A DNA stretch of 64,000 nt from Gonatopus flavifemur (GCA_018340375.1 JAFFJZ010000046.1:620001-684000), one strand, 5' to 3'. Counted from the stretch's first letter, positions 12,040-25,004 are shown. Made by a program: numbers and translations. Notes: generated by a model not told the origin, from the letters alone.

Positions 12040-13282
12040 ATGAGGTCTACCCTAAGTAGAGTGCACACGACAACGGTGACGGTTGCAGTATGGGGTCTAC
12101 CTGGGCAGACCGCAAGGTGCTTCCGTAACGACTGTTGTATGGGGTCTACCGTGAGAAAGCGGCGAAGCATAGGAAAAGAAGCAGGCAAGTCGTAGAGAGA
12201 ACGAACTGCAGGAACTGAAATGAAAAAAGTGAAGGAAAAAGCACAAGTAAACGGAGTAGTAAATGCGGTGACTGAAAAGTGAGCGTGGAAAACAAAGGAA
12301 AGAAATAATAATAACAGTAATGCACCGTGATCGTCCAACACCATTCATTGTTTGCAATTACGTGCGAAAGAGCTGCTTGAGAATGTGGTCATTACAGAGA
12401 GAGTACAAAGCAAATGAACGACGGCATGAGGAAAACCTCAATCGCATGAAAAAAACATTGACTGCGTGACCAAGTCATTAACTGCATGTGCAAATTACTA
12501 ATTCTACGAGCAAACTGTTAATTGCATGTACAAATCATTGATTCAACGAGGAAACACAGTCCGCGATTGCACCTGCTTCGGCTACTGGACACGTATTCCA
12601 AACACGACTGCTATAATTCACAACCGAACTGATACGTGACTCTCACTTCATTCAAAAGAGACTAACGGTTTGTGATGAAAATTCTTCACACGCACACGTA
12701 CGCACATACACGTAGTTGTCGAAAATTCCTGCTTATCTGAATGAACGGATTATCATTGAATACACGCGCGTACGTTTCCTACATATTTACTGTTTCATTC
12801 ATAACGTCGTGGGATTCCAGGTACCAACACTTTAATGCACATTGTGCTGCCATTCGGTCGTAGATAACGTTATTCTTTCTCTTTTTCTCTTTCATTTATT
12901 TCCATTTCTGTGGAACATTTTCTTTTCACTATTCCTCTCATTCTCCTGCTCCACTCAAATTTCAACAAGTTTCGGTGTTTCCACATAAGTACCAGACTGT
13001 TATTTCTCTGCATTTTTACCTGCACTTGAACTGCTTTTCATTACGCATGCTGCAGTTTATCGAGGTCGTTTCCCACCCACCGGAGTAGACCGCATAATAC
13101 AATCCTTGACCTTATCGTATGCACTCTGCGCAGGGTAGACCCCATACAAGAAGCATATAGTAAGCAGCTTGCGGTCTACCGGGGTAGACCGCATACAGCA
13201 ACCGTATGCACTGCAGCATGCGGTCTATCCCGGTAGACCGCATACGACAATCCAAGGACCTACGTAGACCGCATACGACAAG
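12040..13282. repeat. Cluster of GGTCTACC / GGTAGACC palindromic motifs
   Basis: At 12046-12160 the unit TATGGGGTCTACC recurs; at 13078-13280 its partner GGTAGACCGCATA recurs, often joined head to head as GCGGTCTACC-GG-GTAGACCGC. The motifs point inward from both sides of a ~900-bp core, so the block resembles an element bounded by clustered inverted motifs. The core contains a degenerate ~28-bp repeat at about 12435-12560 (GCATG...CAAATCATTAA). Antisense open frames here are motif translations. No gene is supported in 11839-13547. Confidence 0.65.
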
Positions 13283-13547
13283 AATACCCGCTTTTCTCCC
13301 CTTCTTTTCTTCATTCTTCATTTCGATAATCTATTGCCGTCCAATGATGAGATGACTGATGGGAATCCAAGTGGATCTTTATATCACATAAGTTATCTGA
13401 GGACATTTCCTTCATTCCTACGATTGCCATAAACTCGACAGGGGTATTTCATTTTCATTTGGGTTCAGGTGGAAGCGTATTCGGAAAAAGAAGTGAAATC
13501 CCCTAAAAAAACTCCAAAAAAGTAAAAAAAATAACGCCAAACACATG

Positions 13548-14751
13548 AAAATCCCAAACACAAAGAATACAAAAATCTAAAAACACATTCTGAAGGAAAA
13601 TTTCACTGCATTCAGAATTTCGAGGAGATATCAAAGGGTATGCTCCATTTGAAAAAAGAAAGATATGAAATCAATATGAGCGACCAAGTACATTGGTTAT
13701 CCAAAGGATATGTGAAAGATTTTTGGTATATTGTAACTTCAGTTTGTTTAAATTGTATTGAAGGTAATTTATGATTTTCAAAAAAGCATTATTGTATTAA
13801 GAAAATAAATAAAACAAGCGTATCGTTCTGCCCGTATACAGATACCAAAAAGTGAAAAAAAAGTAGAATTCCACAAAACATACGAATGTCTCACAAAAAC
13901 CCCTAAAAACTCTAACACAGTAAAAAATAACGTCAAATCTGAAAAACCATACAAACGTTTCACAATAACACTTGAGAAAAATACTTCACTCTTTCCGGAA
14001 GATCACTTGATATAACAAATATACCATTGAAAGAAAAGATGTGAAAGGCAACCCTGTTTCGGAATTCGCATCAACCAGGAACACTTGGCGTGGCCGAAGA
14101 AGATTTTATGAAATTATATCATTCAAATTTCTTGTTCAATGTTCTATAGGAATTCATTTGTATATAATACAGGCTAAAAACTTCTACCATCGGCCACGCC
14201 AAGTGTTCTTGGTTGATGCAAATTCCGAAACAGGGTTGCCTTTCACATCTTTTCTTTTAATGGTATATTTGCTATATCAAGTAATCTTCCGGAAAGAGTG
14301 AAGTATTTTTTTCAAGGATTCTTTTTCAAGTGTTATTGCAAAACGTTTGTATGGTTTCTGAGATTTGACGTTATTTTTTAATGTGTTGGAGTTTTTAGGG
14401 GTTTTTGTGAGACATTTGTATGTTTTGTGGAATTCTACTTTTTTTCACTTTTTGGTATCTATATACGGGCAGAACGATACGCTTGTTTTATTTATTTTTT
14501 CAATACAATAATGCTTTTTTGAAAATCATAAATGACCTTCAATACAGTTTAAACAAACTGAAGTTACAATATACCAAAAATCTTTCACATATCCTTTGGA
14601 TAACCAATGTACTTGGTCGCTCATATTGATTTCATATCTTTTTTTTTTCAAATGGAGCATATCCTTTGATGTCCCCTCGAAATTCTGAATGCAGTGAAAT
14701 TTTCCTTCAGAATCTGTTTTTAGATTTTTGTATTCTTTGTTTTTGGGATTC
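13548..14751. repeat. 1.2-kb near-perfect palindrome (foldback)
   Basis: About 13548-14100 is repeated inverted at 14180-14751, including GGCCACGCCAAGTGTTC near the centre and ATTCTTTGT near the ends. The spacer is about 80 bp. Arm identity is high by eye. Open frames on each arm mirror each other and show no domain. No transposase. Confidence 0.8.
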
Positions 14752-15116
14752 TAGTGACTCCGCAAAACAAGATAATACCGATGAAATGACTTATAACGAC
14801 CGATCTATATGGGGCATTCCATGCCAAATTTACCTATCAAATCACTTGACCTCTTCGATCTTGTACAAATTTTCATGTGGTACAGTACCCAATGAAAGGA
14901 ATCTCACGGTGAATTTTCAGACCCTGATCTCTACTCATTCAGGAGATACGAAATTTTCATAGGAGGAAACTTTTTTCCTCCAAATGCTCATAACTTCGCG
15001 GAAAATTGATCTTTTCCAATGGTTTTTTTTCAAGTTTGTGTTTTCGGATGCAGTCTATGATGGAAAATTGGACAAAACTACCATGAACGTTGTTGACATG
15101 CGTTCTTCATTCCTTT
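14752..15116. other. No recognisable feature
   Basis: AT-rich sequence without a supported gene, repeat or RNA. Short open frames (98 and 67 codons) show no motif. Confidence 0.5.
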
Positions 15117-15725
15117 TTAGGCACTCATTGGTCTACCTATTATATCCAGCACGGAGAACCTGTTGCACCCGCTCTCGTCTCTTCTGACCGTACCTTCTAA
15201 AATGTTTGAGTAATCCAATTAATAGTTGAATAGTTTTTCATTCCACTGAATAGTGATTGATAATCCATGGAGTTGTCAGTCTGTTTGTCTGTCGCTCTGT
15301 CTGTCTGTGTTCGGGATACGTCTGGAGCAGGTGGACCAAATTGGTTGAAATTGATAGGGAAATTTTTCAAGCCCTTCCCGAGGGACCTTTCAATTTGTAT
15401 TGTAATCGGCCAAGTCCTTTTTTGAGGCACTCAACGGTATACGTAGCATATCAAGGACGGGAGGCCTATTGCATGTGTAATCGTAACTTCTGACCGTATC
15501 TTCTAAAATATTTGAGTAATCCAATTGGGAGTTGGATAGTTTTTCATTTTTCAATCCGTGGGGTTGTCTCCATGTCTGTCTGTGTGCCTGTATCCAGGAT
15601 ATCACTGGACCCATTGGACCAAGTCGGATGAAATTTATAGGGGACCTTCTCGAACCCCTTTCCCGAGGAACATTCGATTTTCATTGCAATCGGAAAAGTC
15701 CTTCTATTTTGTTCAATAATTTCTT
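15117..15725 (+). repeat. Two tandem 306-bp units with TCTG microsatellite
   Basis: The second copy starts about 306 bp after the first: TTCTGACCGTA occurs at 15183 and again at 15489. Each unit contains a TGTCTGTCTGT tract, then a GACCAA..TTG.TGAAATT block and a CCCGAGG block. A looser relative with a TCTG tract occurs near 58965. Non-coding. Confidence 0.7.
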
Positions 15726-16538
15726 TCTGTAAAACGGGTGATCTCGGAGAAAATTTTTTTCGCTGTATACATATACAGGGTGGACCATTTCAAGTAAGAT
15801 AGTGAAATATTTCGGAAACTAGTGAAGATGGAAACAAATGTTCCCCACGTAAAGTTTCGGGTTCCAGGTGGGAAGTATGGTGCTAACTTTGGAAAATTCT
15901 TCAGAGGTCATTTTGAAGGTCACTTAGGGGTCAAGATGGTCCTTTCAAACTGGACCGCCATTCATTGACCATATCATGTGAGAGCTGGGTCCAAACCTTC
16001 TACGAAACATCGGTCATAGACCACCCATCTAGGTGGACTTGCACCCATTAGGGTGCGAGTGAGGGACCGTCGAAGTTATTAAAGCCCACGCACGTGGACT
16101 GGGGCCACCGAGACCGTGATTGCGTGGATGGGCGTGATGATTCCAGTAGAGATGTCAAAATTAGTGATAACCCCAGCCCTTCAGTGAATTATCTGGGAGT
16201 TCGGGAGATGTTCGTGTCTGCTCGAATGCGCACCTCAATCAACGGTATGAGGTATGGTCAATAATTTCAATGTTTCAAGGCACCCTTCAACATTGTCTGA
16301 GAGTCGATACGGATTCATAGCCCTGATTGAATCATATGGGATAATTCAAGTGATTTCGAATGTGATAGTGAATCGTAATGGACCGAACATATAACTGTCA
16401 TGCATGATGATCTGGGACTCGGTGTTCCTGTGTGTTCATGTTTACGTTTCTCTTTCCAATCAAAGTAGCTTTGATTTCCATTGGAATCGGTTACAATCTT
16501 CGAAGAAGAGCGACGATCGAGAATTCAAAAATCAATTT

Positions 16539-18220
16539 CAGTCTGGGTGGTACTCGGATCAGGAATCAGAAATAAAGAGAGTGTAGTCCGATTTGCCGGA
16601 TGAACAGTCGAGCCTTTTTATTGACATTTTCCGAGACGACATTTCGGGTTGTTTCAACCGATCATCAAGGTAATTGTAACATCAATTCGAAGTGGTGGAA
16701 AATTATTATTCTCGTCGTCCGGCCCCATCACATGTGGAGAGGGTAAAAAACCAATTCCAGTCTGGGTAGTACCCGTATCAGGAATCAAAAATATAGAGAG
16801 TGTAGTCAAATTTGCTGAGTAAATAGTCGAGCCTTTTTGTTGAAATTTTCGAGCTGACGTTTCGGGTCGTTTCAACCCATTATCAAGGTAATCTTAACAT
16901 CAATCGGAAGTGGTGCAGAATCATTATTCTCGTCGTCCAGCCCATCACGTGTGGGGAAAGTTTCAGTCTGGGTGGTACTCGGGTCAGGAATCAGAAATAT
17001 ACAGAATGTAGTCCGAGTTGCCGAATGAATAGTCGAGCCTTTTTATTCACATTTTCGGAGACAACGTTTCGAGTTGTTTGAACCCATTATCAAGGTAATT
17101 TGAACATCAATTCGGAGTGGTGAAAAATTATTATTCTCGTCGTCCGGCCCCATCACGTGTGGAGGAGGTGGAAAACCAATTCCAGTCTGGGTAGTACTCG
17201 TGTCAGGAATCAAAAATATAGAGAGTGTAGTTCGATTTGCCGAGTAAATAGCCGAGTCTTTCCGTTGAAATTTTCGAGCCGACGTTTCAGGTTGTTTGAA
17301 CCCATTATCGAGGTAATTTGAACATCAATTCGAAGTGGTGAAAACCTATCATTCTCGTCGTCCGGACCCATCGCGTCCGGCGAGAGTAAGAAACCAATTT
17401 CAGTCTGCATAGTACTCGGATCAAGAATCAGAAGCATAGAGAGTGTAGTCCGATTTGCCGAGTGAATAGTCGAGCCTTTGTATTGAAATTTCCCGAGACG
17501 ACGTTTCAAGTTGTTTCAACCCATTATAAAGGTAATTCGAACATCAATTCTAAGAGATGAATAATTATTATTCTCGTCGTCCAGCCCATCACGTGTGGGG
17601 AAAGTGAAGAACCAGTTTCAGTCTGGGTGGTACTATGATCAGGAATCAGAAATATACAGAGTGTAGCCCAATTTGCCGAATGAATAGTCGAGCTTTGTTA
17701 TTGAAATTTTCCGAGAAGCCGTTCCGGGTCGCTCCAACCCATTATCAAGGTAATTTGAACATGCATTAGAGGTGGTGAAAAATTATTATCCTCGTCGTGC
17801 GGATCCATCACGTCTGGAGAGGGTCAAAAACCAATTCCAGGCTGGGTTTCACTCGTTTCAGGCATCAGGAGTATAGAGAATGTTGTCCGATTTGCTCAGT
17901 AAATAGTCAAGCCCTTTATTGAAATTTCCGAACCGACGTTCCTGGTTGTTTCAATCCATTATCAAGGTAATTTTTCACATCAATTCGATGTGGTGCAGAA
18001 TCATTATTCTCGCCGTCTGGACCAATCACGTGTGGAGAGAGTGAAAAACCAATCTCAGTCTGGTTAGTACTCGAGTCAGGAATCAGAGATATGAAGAGTG
18101 TAGTCCGATTTGCCGAGTGAATAGTCGAGCGTTTTTATTGGAATTTTCGAGCCGACGTTCCTGGTTGTTTCAACCCATTATCAAGGTAATTTTAACATCA
18201 ATTCGGAGTGGTGAGAATTG
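16539..18220 (+). repeat. Eight tandem ~218-bp satellite units
   Basis: CAGTCTGGG-type starts lie at 16539, 16758, 16964, 17183, 17401, 17619, 17838 and 18056, so the period is 218-219 bp (206 once). Each unit holds a TCGTCGTCC block, a CAGGAATCA block, and TCGAGCC followed by GACGTTTC(G)GGTTGTTTCAACCC. Minus-strand open frames of 60-100 codons over the array are the repeat itself. The array lies inside the 15776-25391 transposon. Confidence 0.85.
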
Positions 18221-18224
18221 GTGA

Positions 18225-18415
18225 AGACTGAAATTGGGTTTTTACCTCCTCCACACGTGATGGGTCTGGACGAAGAGAATAATAATTCTTCACCACTTCG
18301 AATTGATGTTGGAATCACCTTGATAATGGGTTGAAGCAACCCGAACCGTCGGCTCGAAAATTTCAATAAAGAGGCTCGACTATTTACTCGGCAAATCGGA
18401 CTACACTGTCTATAT
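18225..18415 (-). repeat. Inverted satellite unit closing the array
   Basis: This stretch is the complement of the ~218-bp unit: GACTGAAATTGG, CACACGTGATGG, TGATAATGGGTTGAAGC and CTCGACTATTTACTCGGC appear in reversed order. The array therefore ends head to head. Confidence 0.8.
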
Positions 18416-18473
18416 TCCTAAGAATTTATAAACAAACGGAATATCGTATCTCTGTTCATTATGGTTAGTTCTC

Positions 18474-19690
18474 ATGTGGATGACCACGGAAATACATGAT
18501 CACTCAAACATTGCTTCTAAATCCTGGCCATCTCAATCGTTGTTCCTCCTTGCGTATTCAATCACGTACATTCGTTCATCTATCCCATTCGATTCAATCG
18601 AAGAAGTGAATGACCAAAAACCTTCCGAGATTGTTCATATGTTACTCGTGCTCGGCGAACGTCAGACTCACTACAACGAAGCCGCAAGAGTTCACCGGGA
18701 TCGCTATCATGACCGCCGTATCGTAAATCCCATGACTATCCGTCGACTCGAATTGAGGGCTCGACGAGGAGTATTGATGCACCATAGACGACATCAGCAA
18801 TACGATGGGAATGATATCCGTGCACTCACCATATTGGGATTTATTCACTTGAACCCTCATATTAGTAGCAGATCGTTGGCACAAGTAACTGGTATACCCC
18901 GGACAACGATTCGAGGAATCTTGAAGCATGTGAAGTATCGAGCATACCACATTACGTGGACCCAAGCTCTTACTCGAAACGACATGAGACTTCGGATTAA
19001 GTTCTGTGACTACGCACAGGTAAGGCTAGTTGACGACCCTTAGTTCTTCGACTATGTCATGTCCTCCGACGAAGCTTGTTTTCAGAACACTGGGCATTCT
19101 AATGGACACAACTCTCATCAATGGTCGGATGTTAATTCGCATTGATACCGAACAATCGACAACCAACATCGCTGGAGCGTAAATGTGTAGTGCAAGATCG
19201 TGGAAGCCTATTCAGTCGGTCCACATTTCTTGAACAGCACTTCAAACGGTTCCATGTTTCTGGAATCTCTGGTGGTTAATTTGCTAGGCTCGCTTGAGAA
19301 TCTGGATCTGGGAACAAGGCTTAGGATGTGGGTCCAACTGGATGGAGCGCCACCCCACTACGCATTGATTGTAAGAGAATACCTTGATCGCCATTTCCCG
19401 GGGAGTTGGATCGGACGAGGTTGACTAGTTGCGTGGCCTCCACGCTCACCCGACTTTCTCTTGTGGGGATCCCTGGAAGATGAAGAGTCCAAAGCCCAAC
19501 CAATAACGAGGGAAGATATGCTTGACCGTATCCGCACTGTTTGCGCGAACATACCCCGATCAGTTACTGAAAACTGTTCCATATTTCCGGCGCAGACTGG
19601 GATTGTGTATCCGAGTAGAGGGAAACAACTTCGAAGAATTAATGTAATACCATCAAGCACATTTGAGAGGCAAGGAGACTCACAATAATC
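18474..19690 (+). pseudogene. Decayed DUF4817-type transposase
   Basis: Same family as the intact protein at 5238-6329. The first frame (189 codons) keeps the N-terminal helix-turn-helix (EIVHMLLVLGERQTHYNEA) and the second one (SSRSLAQVTGIPRTTIRGIL). It then has stops after VDDP, in NSH*YR and NV*CK, and before LVAWPPRSPD. The first acidic motif reads MSSDEACF and the second VQLDGAPPHY. The third has lost residues (RSPDFLLWG, without LTSP). The C-terminus has drifted out of frame near 19560. It is probably the remnant of the transposase that once moved the 15776-25391 element. Confidence 0.85.
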
Positions 19691-19699
19691 AAGCATCCC

Positions 19700-20516
19700 G
19701 GAGGGAACAGAGAACTACCAAGTCCACGTCGTTGTTCCTGGGTAGCGCTGAGAATAGTTCATCAATAACTCCGATGGTCCATAACTCGCATTCTAATGGA
19801 CGGAAGGAACCAGTGTTCCGTGAAGGGTTCCCTAGTAGCATAAGGATGTTCGGAATAACCTATAGATGTCCATAGAACATTCAAATATGCGAAAATATTC
19901 TATGAATGTTCATACAACATTTAACACGTTGTAATTGTGCAGTTGATTCCACTGCTGCTTCGGCACTTCCTCGGAATTCACTGATTACGTTTGCTGCGTC
20001 TTCGATAAATTACGGCCGCCACTTGATTCACTCATTTTCTCAACGCCTCGGGTGAAACAAAATCGAGAAATGAAACCCTTGAATTACAGCGTTATACTTC
20101 TGATGAATCCATTGAAATGGTTGTTACAATGTGCGATCTGAACCGTACAACCCCTTGAGTCGAACTGCCTTTGGCACGCCATAGCGTCTTCCTTATATAC
20201 TGTACGTCTTCATTCAATTTTCTACGATGATAATTATTCATTTTGAATTCTGATAATGATATTTTTCTCTGTTCCCTATAATGATATTTTCTACATGAAT
20301 TTTGCTTATAATATTGATTTTAATCAAATAAAAAATTCAATAATACTAAAAATTTCCTTCTATATTGAAATCGTTGATTTTTTCCCTCTCGACTTCTGAT
20401 TATTGCACTCCTTCAGACTATCTCATTACTATCATTGAATAATTCCAACTTTCGTTGCAATCTTCGACCAACTTGAAAATAGAATTGACCTCTTTCAACA
20501 TCAGTACGGTCACAAC
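19700..20516. other. Non-coding interior of the old transposon
   Basis: No gene supported. A CCTAGTAGCATAAGGATGTT block at about 19830 resembles the end of the small hairpin at 33539-33647 (CCTAGTAGCATCAGAATGTT), so a relic of that hairpin family may lie here. The rest is AT-rich. Confidence 0.5.
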
Positions 20517-20523
20517 GTATCAA

Positions 20524-20524
<1 letters not shown>

Positions 20525-20574
<50 letters not shown>

Positions 20575-20575
20575 C
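20525..20575 (-). repeat. (CTA)n trinucleotide tail of the LINE
   Basis: About 16 copies of TAG on the plus strand (CTA on the LINE sense strand) directly follow AATAAATG, the end of the LINE. It is the retrotransposition tail rather than an independent microsatellite. Confidence 0.85.
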
Positions 20576-20864
20576 ATTTATTCTCGTTCAATCTTACATT
20601 AGATTACACAAGAAGGGTTTCGCGTATCCACATGAATATTCTAAAGGTTATAAATCATAGTAAAATATGTTACATGGTTTTGATGAGTGAGTGAATTATT
20701 CATCTTTATCTTTCTATTACAATTAATTTTGTTCATATCATTTCAGTTATAATGCTTTCCTATATTTCTAGGCTAACTCATTTCATATCCTTTTATCAGG
20801 TTGTCTTTGTATTATCTTTTGGCAAAGGATTTATATTGAAGCGCAACACCTTGATACATTGCGC

Positions 20865-23800
20865 TTATACATTGATTTTGCTGAATGTAATGTCTACATA
20901 GTTCGTTATTTTCCTCGCTCTTATTTCATTTAAATTTTTCAACATTTCCAAAAACTTCTTTTCCTTATTGTCATTGTTATATATTTCTGGTATGAATTCC
21001 TTTCTGAGTTTTTCGTATATTTTACATTCAATCAGGGAATGGGAGAAGTTATTCTGTTCTCCGCAGAGCTCACGATAGTTATTTTGCGTTAAATTATACT
21101 TTTCATCTTTTGTTATTATCCTTGTTACGTGTTCATTGAGAAATACAATTTGTGAGATGATTTTTTTGTTGTATAATGGTATTTTCAAGTTACAGTAGTG
21201 ATTCTCTCCTTCTAACTGGGAAAGTTGTTGGAAAATGAGAAGCAATTTCGAATTGCCACAAGCTTCTTCGTCTGATAGTTTTGTATAGTTTCTCAATTTC
21301 TGAATTAGGTTGTCTTTTTCTGATAGTAATAGTTCCAATGTCAAGTGGTCCCAGCAATCAGTTTCGTTTATTGTTTTGAAAAAGTTATTTCTAATTTGTA
21401 CTACCCAGTTATATTTTGCTTTGGAAGGGTCGGATTTGGCTAAGTTTTTCAATCTATTATAGCAAATTTTTGGTAACCTATCCTCCGGCATTCCTGAGAT
21501 TCTTTGTATATAATTGAGCACTGCTTTGAATATTGTTACTTTCATGCCTCCCAAGTCATACCATTGTCTAATCGCATATCCAGGTGTATTTTGAGGTAAG
21601 TTGAATAGTTTTCTAAAAAAGGTATTCTGTACTTTGTCAAGATCCTTCAGGTGTTCTTACTCCACACAGGGGCCGCATATAACACTTTGGAGTTGACAAG
21701 TGCCTGAAGAAGCTTGTTGCAAGTGTCTAGGTCTACTGTTTTAATTTCGGTAATGAGGGTTATGGTTGGTTGAATTGCTTTCTTCCCTTTTGGAAGAAAT
21801 TCTTTTGTAGCTTTGTTGTACGTCCCTGATTGCACGGAAGGAACCCCTAAGTAAACGTATTCCTTTTCGAAGCTTATTTCCTTATCTTCATATAATAGTG
21901 GGGGAAGCTTTTTCTTATGCACATGTCCACCTTTTTGAAATAGAATGACTTGAGTTTTTTGGATATTCACCTCCAGTTTGTTCTTTTGGGATATTCTTGT
22001 AGGTGTGTTATAATATTTTTCAGTTTTACATATGTATCAGATAGGAATACTTTATCATCTGCAAGAGCCAGAATGGTAATTCCTTTGCAATGGTTGAGAG
22101 ATATTCCTTGTACTCCCTTACTGATTCAAAAATCCTCGATGTCATTTATGAATAATGTAAAAAGTATTGGACTTAATATTTCTTCTTGTGAAAGGCCTTG
22201 AGTAATATGACATCTTTCTGAGGTTGCCGCACTGCTTTGCACTACCATGTTGGCTTTATCATATAAATTTTTCAGGATTTTTATTATCTTATGGCTCAAT
22301 CCTATCTTGCTTAGTTTTTCCCACAGGATTGAATGAGGAATTAAATCGAAAGCTCGCTTCAGGTCCACAAATAGAGCATATAATTTGCCTTTTCTTCTTC
22401 AAAGTTGCAATTATATTGCAGAATTTGATGTGAAGATGTTATCTGTAGTGCATCTACTTTCCCTGAAGCCCGCTTGCCATTCTGGTAGTTTTGTTCCTCG
22501 TTCTGCCCATCTGTATATTCGTTTGTGTAGTACTAAAGTAAGAGTCTTAGTGAATGTATTAATAAGAGAAATGGCTCTATAATTTTCCTAGATGCTTCTA
22601 TCACTTTTTTCTATATATCATTTTTGTGATAATATTTACCCATGACTCTGGGACGTTTTCCTCTCTCATTACTCTATTAAATATTATTACTATATATAAA
22701 TTCCAGTTAGTTGGTGAGCTTTTCATGAATTCGTTGGTGATACCATCTGATCCTGGGGCTTTCTTTGTTTTACTTTTCCTTATGGCTATTTGAACTTCTT
22801 CTAAGCTGATATCAGCATTCAGAATCGGATCTGTATTGTTGTTTAACCACCTCATTTCGTTATCGATTCCTTCGTGGGAGTTAACATCTTGAAAGTCTTT
22901 GGCCCATGTGTCAAGATCAATCCAATTGTTATCTACTCTTTTGAACGGTCTGAACGAGTTAACTATACTCCAGAATTCTTTTGACTCTTTGGTTTCTGCT
23001 AAATTTTGAACTATCTTTTCTGTAAATACACTTTTCTTTCATTGCAGGAATCCAAAATATTCGTTCCTTAAATTATGAAGTTTTATCATTTTATCCTGTG
23101 GGAAGTTCGCTTTCTTGACTATTTCAAATTCTTCATGTAGTTTTTCCTAGATTCAAAACATTCGGAATCAAACCACGGTTTATTTATTTTTTTTGTGCCA
23201 TCATTAACTTCCTTATACATGTTTGTATTCATAGCTTTTTTAGATATGGTATCAATTAAATTGCTATACATTCCGTCCAACTCTAAATCTACTCGTGATA
23301 CATTTCTAGAGAGGTACATGTTATTATAAAATTCCTTTCCCTGACTATCTTTCCATCTTGTTATTTTTGTACTTTTGTTTTGATTGTTTTCCAGATTCAT
23401 TGTTAATATTACCGGAGAGTGGTTTGATTTATTTAGATAATTCATGGCTCCAAAATCTAGTATATTATATAAGGCTGACACATTACATACGACTGAGTCG
23501 ATGACGGATTTCCCTTGTGTGTTTACAAACGTGTATTGGGCTGGATTGTCACCTGGGAATCGTCCGTTGATTATATATAGTTCGTTTCTCTCCGTGAAAT
23601 CTATCAGGGCACTCCTTCTTTGATTTATAATTTGATCTCTACTGGATCTCTTATTTGCAAAATATCCTGTTGCTGGCAATTGGTTAAGATCAATATTTCC
23701 TTCATCGGCAATTCTGGAATTGAAATCGCCTCCTATTATAATGTCTATGTTATGATACTTATTTTGGATCAAAATTATTGAGTCTTCTATTTCTTGAAGC

Positions 23801-24135
23801 ACTTTTTTAGTATCTTCTGTTGGATTCATATACACCATTCAAATAATAGTCCATGTTTCTTTTATTTTAATTTTGATGAAAACGTAATTCTCATTCGTGA
23901 TAATTGTCTCAACTGATTTATATATCATCTTGTTGTATGTTATCAGAATACCGCCACTAGCTCTTCCTCTCTCTGCTGTTTTCTTTGCGACCTTGTTGAT
24001 GATCGCTTGATCTTTCGATATAAGGTATTGCAATTCACTTGTATGCCATGTCTCACGTACACACAAAATATCATCTTTATTCATCGCACTTTCTATATTC
24101 GTTATATTTTTTAGTCCTGTAGCGTTCCAGAACAT
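20865..24135 (-). pseudogene. LINE ORF2: endonuclease and reverse transcriptase, broken
   Basis: An apurinic-type endonuclease domain comes first: FWNATGLKNI, then after an in-frame stop at ~23837 IIGGDFNSRI and NHSPVILTM (the usual SDH is NH). The reverse transcriptase is in several frames: KAPGSDGITNEF, DLKRAFDLIPHSILWEKL, TQGLSQEEILSPILF, and an ADD box (ILALADD) near 22050. The C-terminal frame (20865-21554) ends with a Cys/His segment (LCGEQNNFSHSLIEC). Several frameshifts and stops separate these blocks, so this copy cannot make the enzyme. Confidence 0.85.
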
Positions 24136-24293
24136 TATTCTTGGGGAAGAGCGAGACTGTGTTGGCTATAATGAATGATTTTTATCACTACTTGTTGTTG
24201 CTCAATGGTCATCATAAATATATTTTTCGAGTATTTTTTTCCTATCCGTTTTATGTTTCTTGATTTCTACCATTTCTTTAGGGGATGTGCTTC

Positions 24294-25004
24294 CTATTCT
24301 ATCTCTGTTTTTGGTTCCTTAGTCATGTTTGGATTTGTTGACATCGTTCTCTCGTTGTCGCTCTCCTTGTTTCCGATTTCCTCTATGTATTCGGCTGCTT
24401 GTCTCACATCGTAATAGCGGTTGTCAACTTGTAGTTTTGATTTCTGTATCTTAGCTTCTATATTTAGCGCTGCAAGGTCTTCTCCCATTTCTTTCAGGGT
24501 TTTGTAGCTCTCTCTCTCTCTGCTGTTTAGTCAAAGCGTTTGTAATTGTTAGTCCATAATCTGTTTTTAGTTTTTGGTAGTTATCGAATAATTTTTTCTT
24601 CAATATTTGGGAAGTCAAAGCGACCACCACTGGTCTTTTCCCTTCCTCGAATCCGATTCTTCTGATGGCAGCGATGTTATTATCTTCTATACCTATCTCG
24701 TTCAAAATTTCTTTGACATGTTTGAACAGGTTTTTGTTGATGTTTTCCGTGTCCTCGATGTTGTGTATCGCTACATTTTTCGTTCTAATGTTTGTGTTCA
24801 TATTATTCACTTCTCGTTTCAATTTGTTCACCTCGTTCATAAGAAATTGAAGGTTGTTGTTGTCTCTTTTCAACTTGGTGATTTCTTGACTGTTGAGTGT
24901 TGTCGTTCTTTTTATCTGCTCTTGTGTGCTCTCGTATTTATCAATCTTCGCTGTGAGGCCACTAATAAGTCTTTCAAGTGTTTATTGGTTATTTCTTCAC
25001 TCAT
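24294..25004 (-). pseudogene. LINE ORF1 (RNA-binding chaperone-like), frameshifted
   Basis: ORF1 proteins of LINEs coat the RNA. The ATG is at 25004 (MSEEITNKHLKDLL). A +/-1 slip near 24960 leads into a heptad-rich stretch (KIDKYESTQEQIKR, then NEVNKLKREVNNMNTNI) that looks like a coiled coil. A region with AAIRRIGFEEGKRPVVVALT follows, typical of the RRM-like part of ORF1p. A second slip near 24480 leads into a C-terminal tail (MGEDLAALNIEAKIQ) ending at 24294. Two frameshifts make it non-functional. Confidence 0.75.

Noticed and set aside
12040..13282. CRISPR-like array of palindromic GGTCTACC repeats
   Set aside because: Eukaryotic context, irregular spacing, no uniform spacers and no cas genes.
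16000..16140. Possible tRNA-derived SINE (GC-richer block with GGTGCGAGT)
   Set aside because: No A/B box pair or cloverleaf could be traced by eye.
16654..18366. Minus-strand open frames of 60-100 codons (LETSARKFQ-like)
   Set aside because: Translations of the 218-bp satellite; they recur unit by unit and have no domain.
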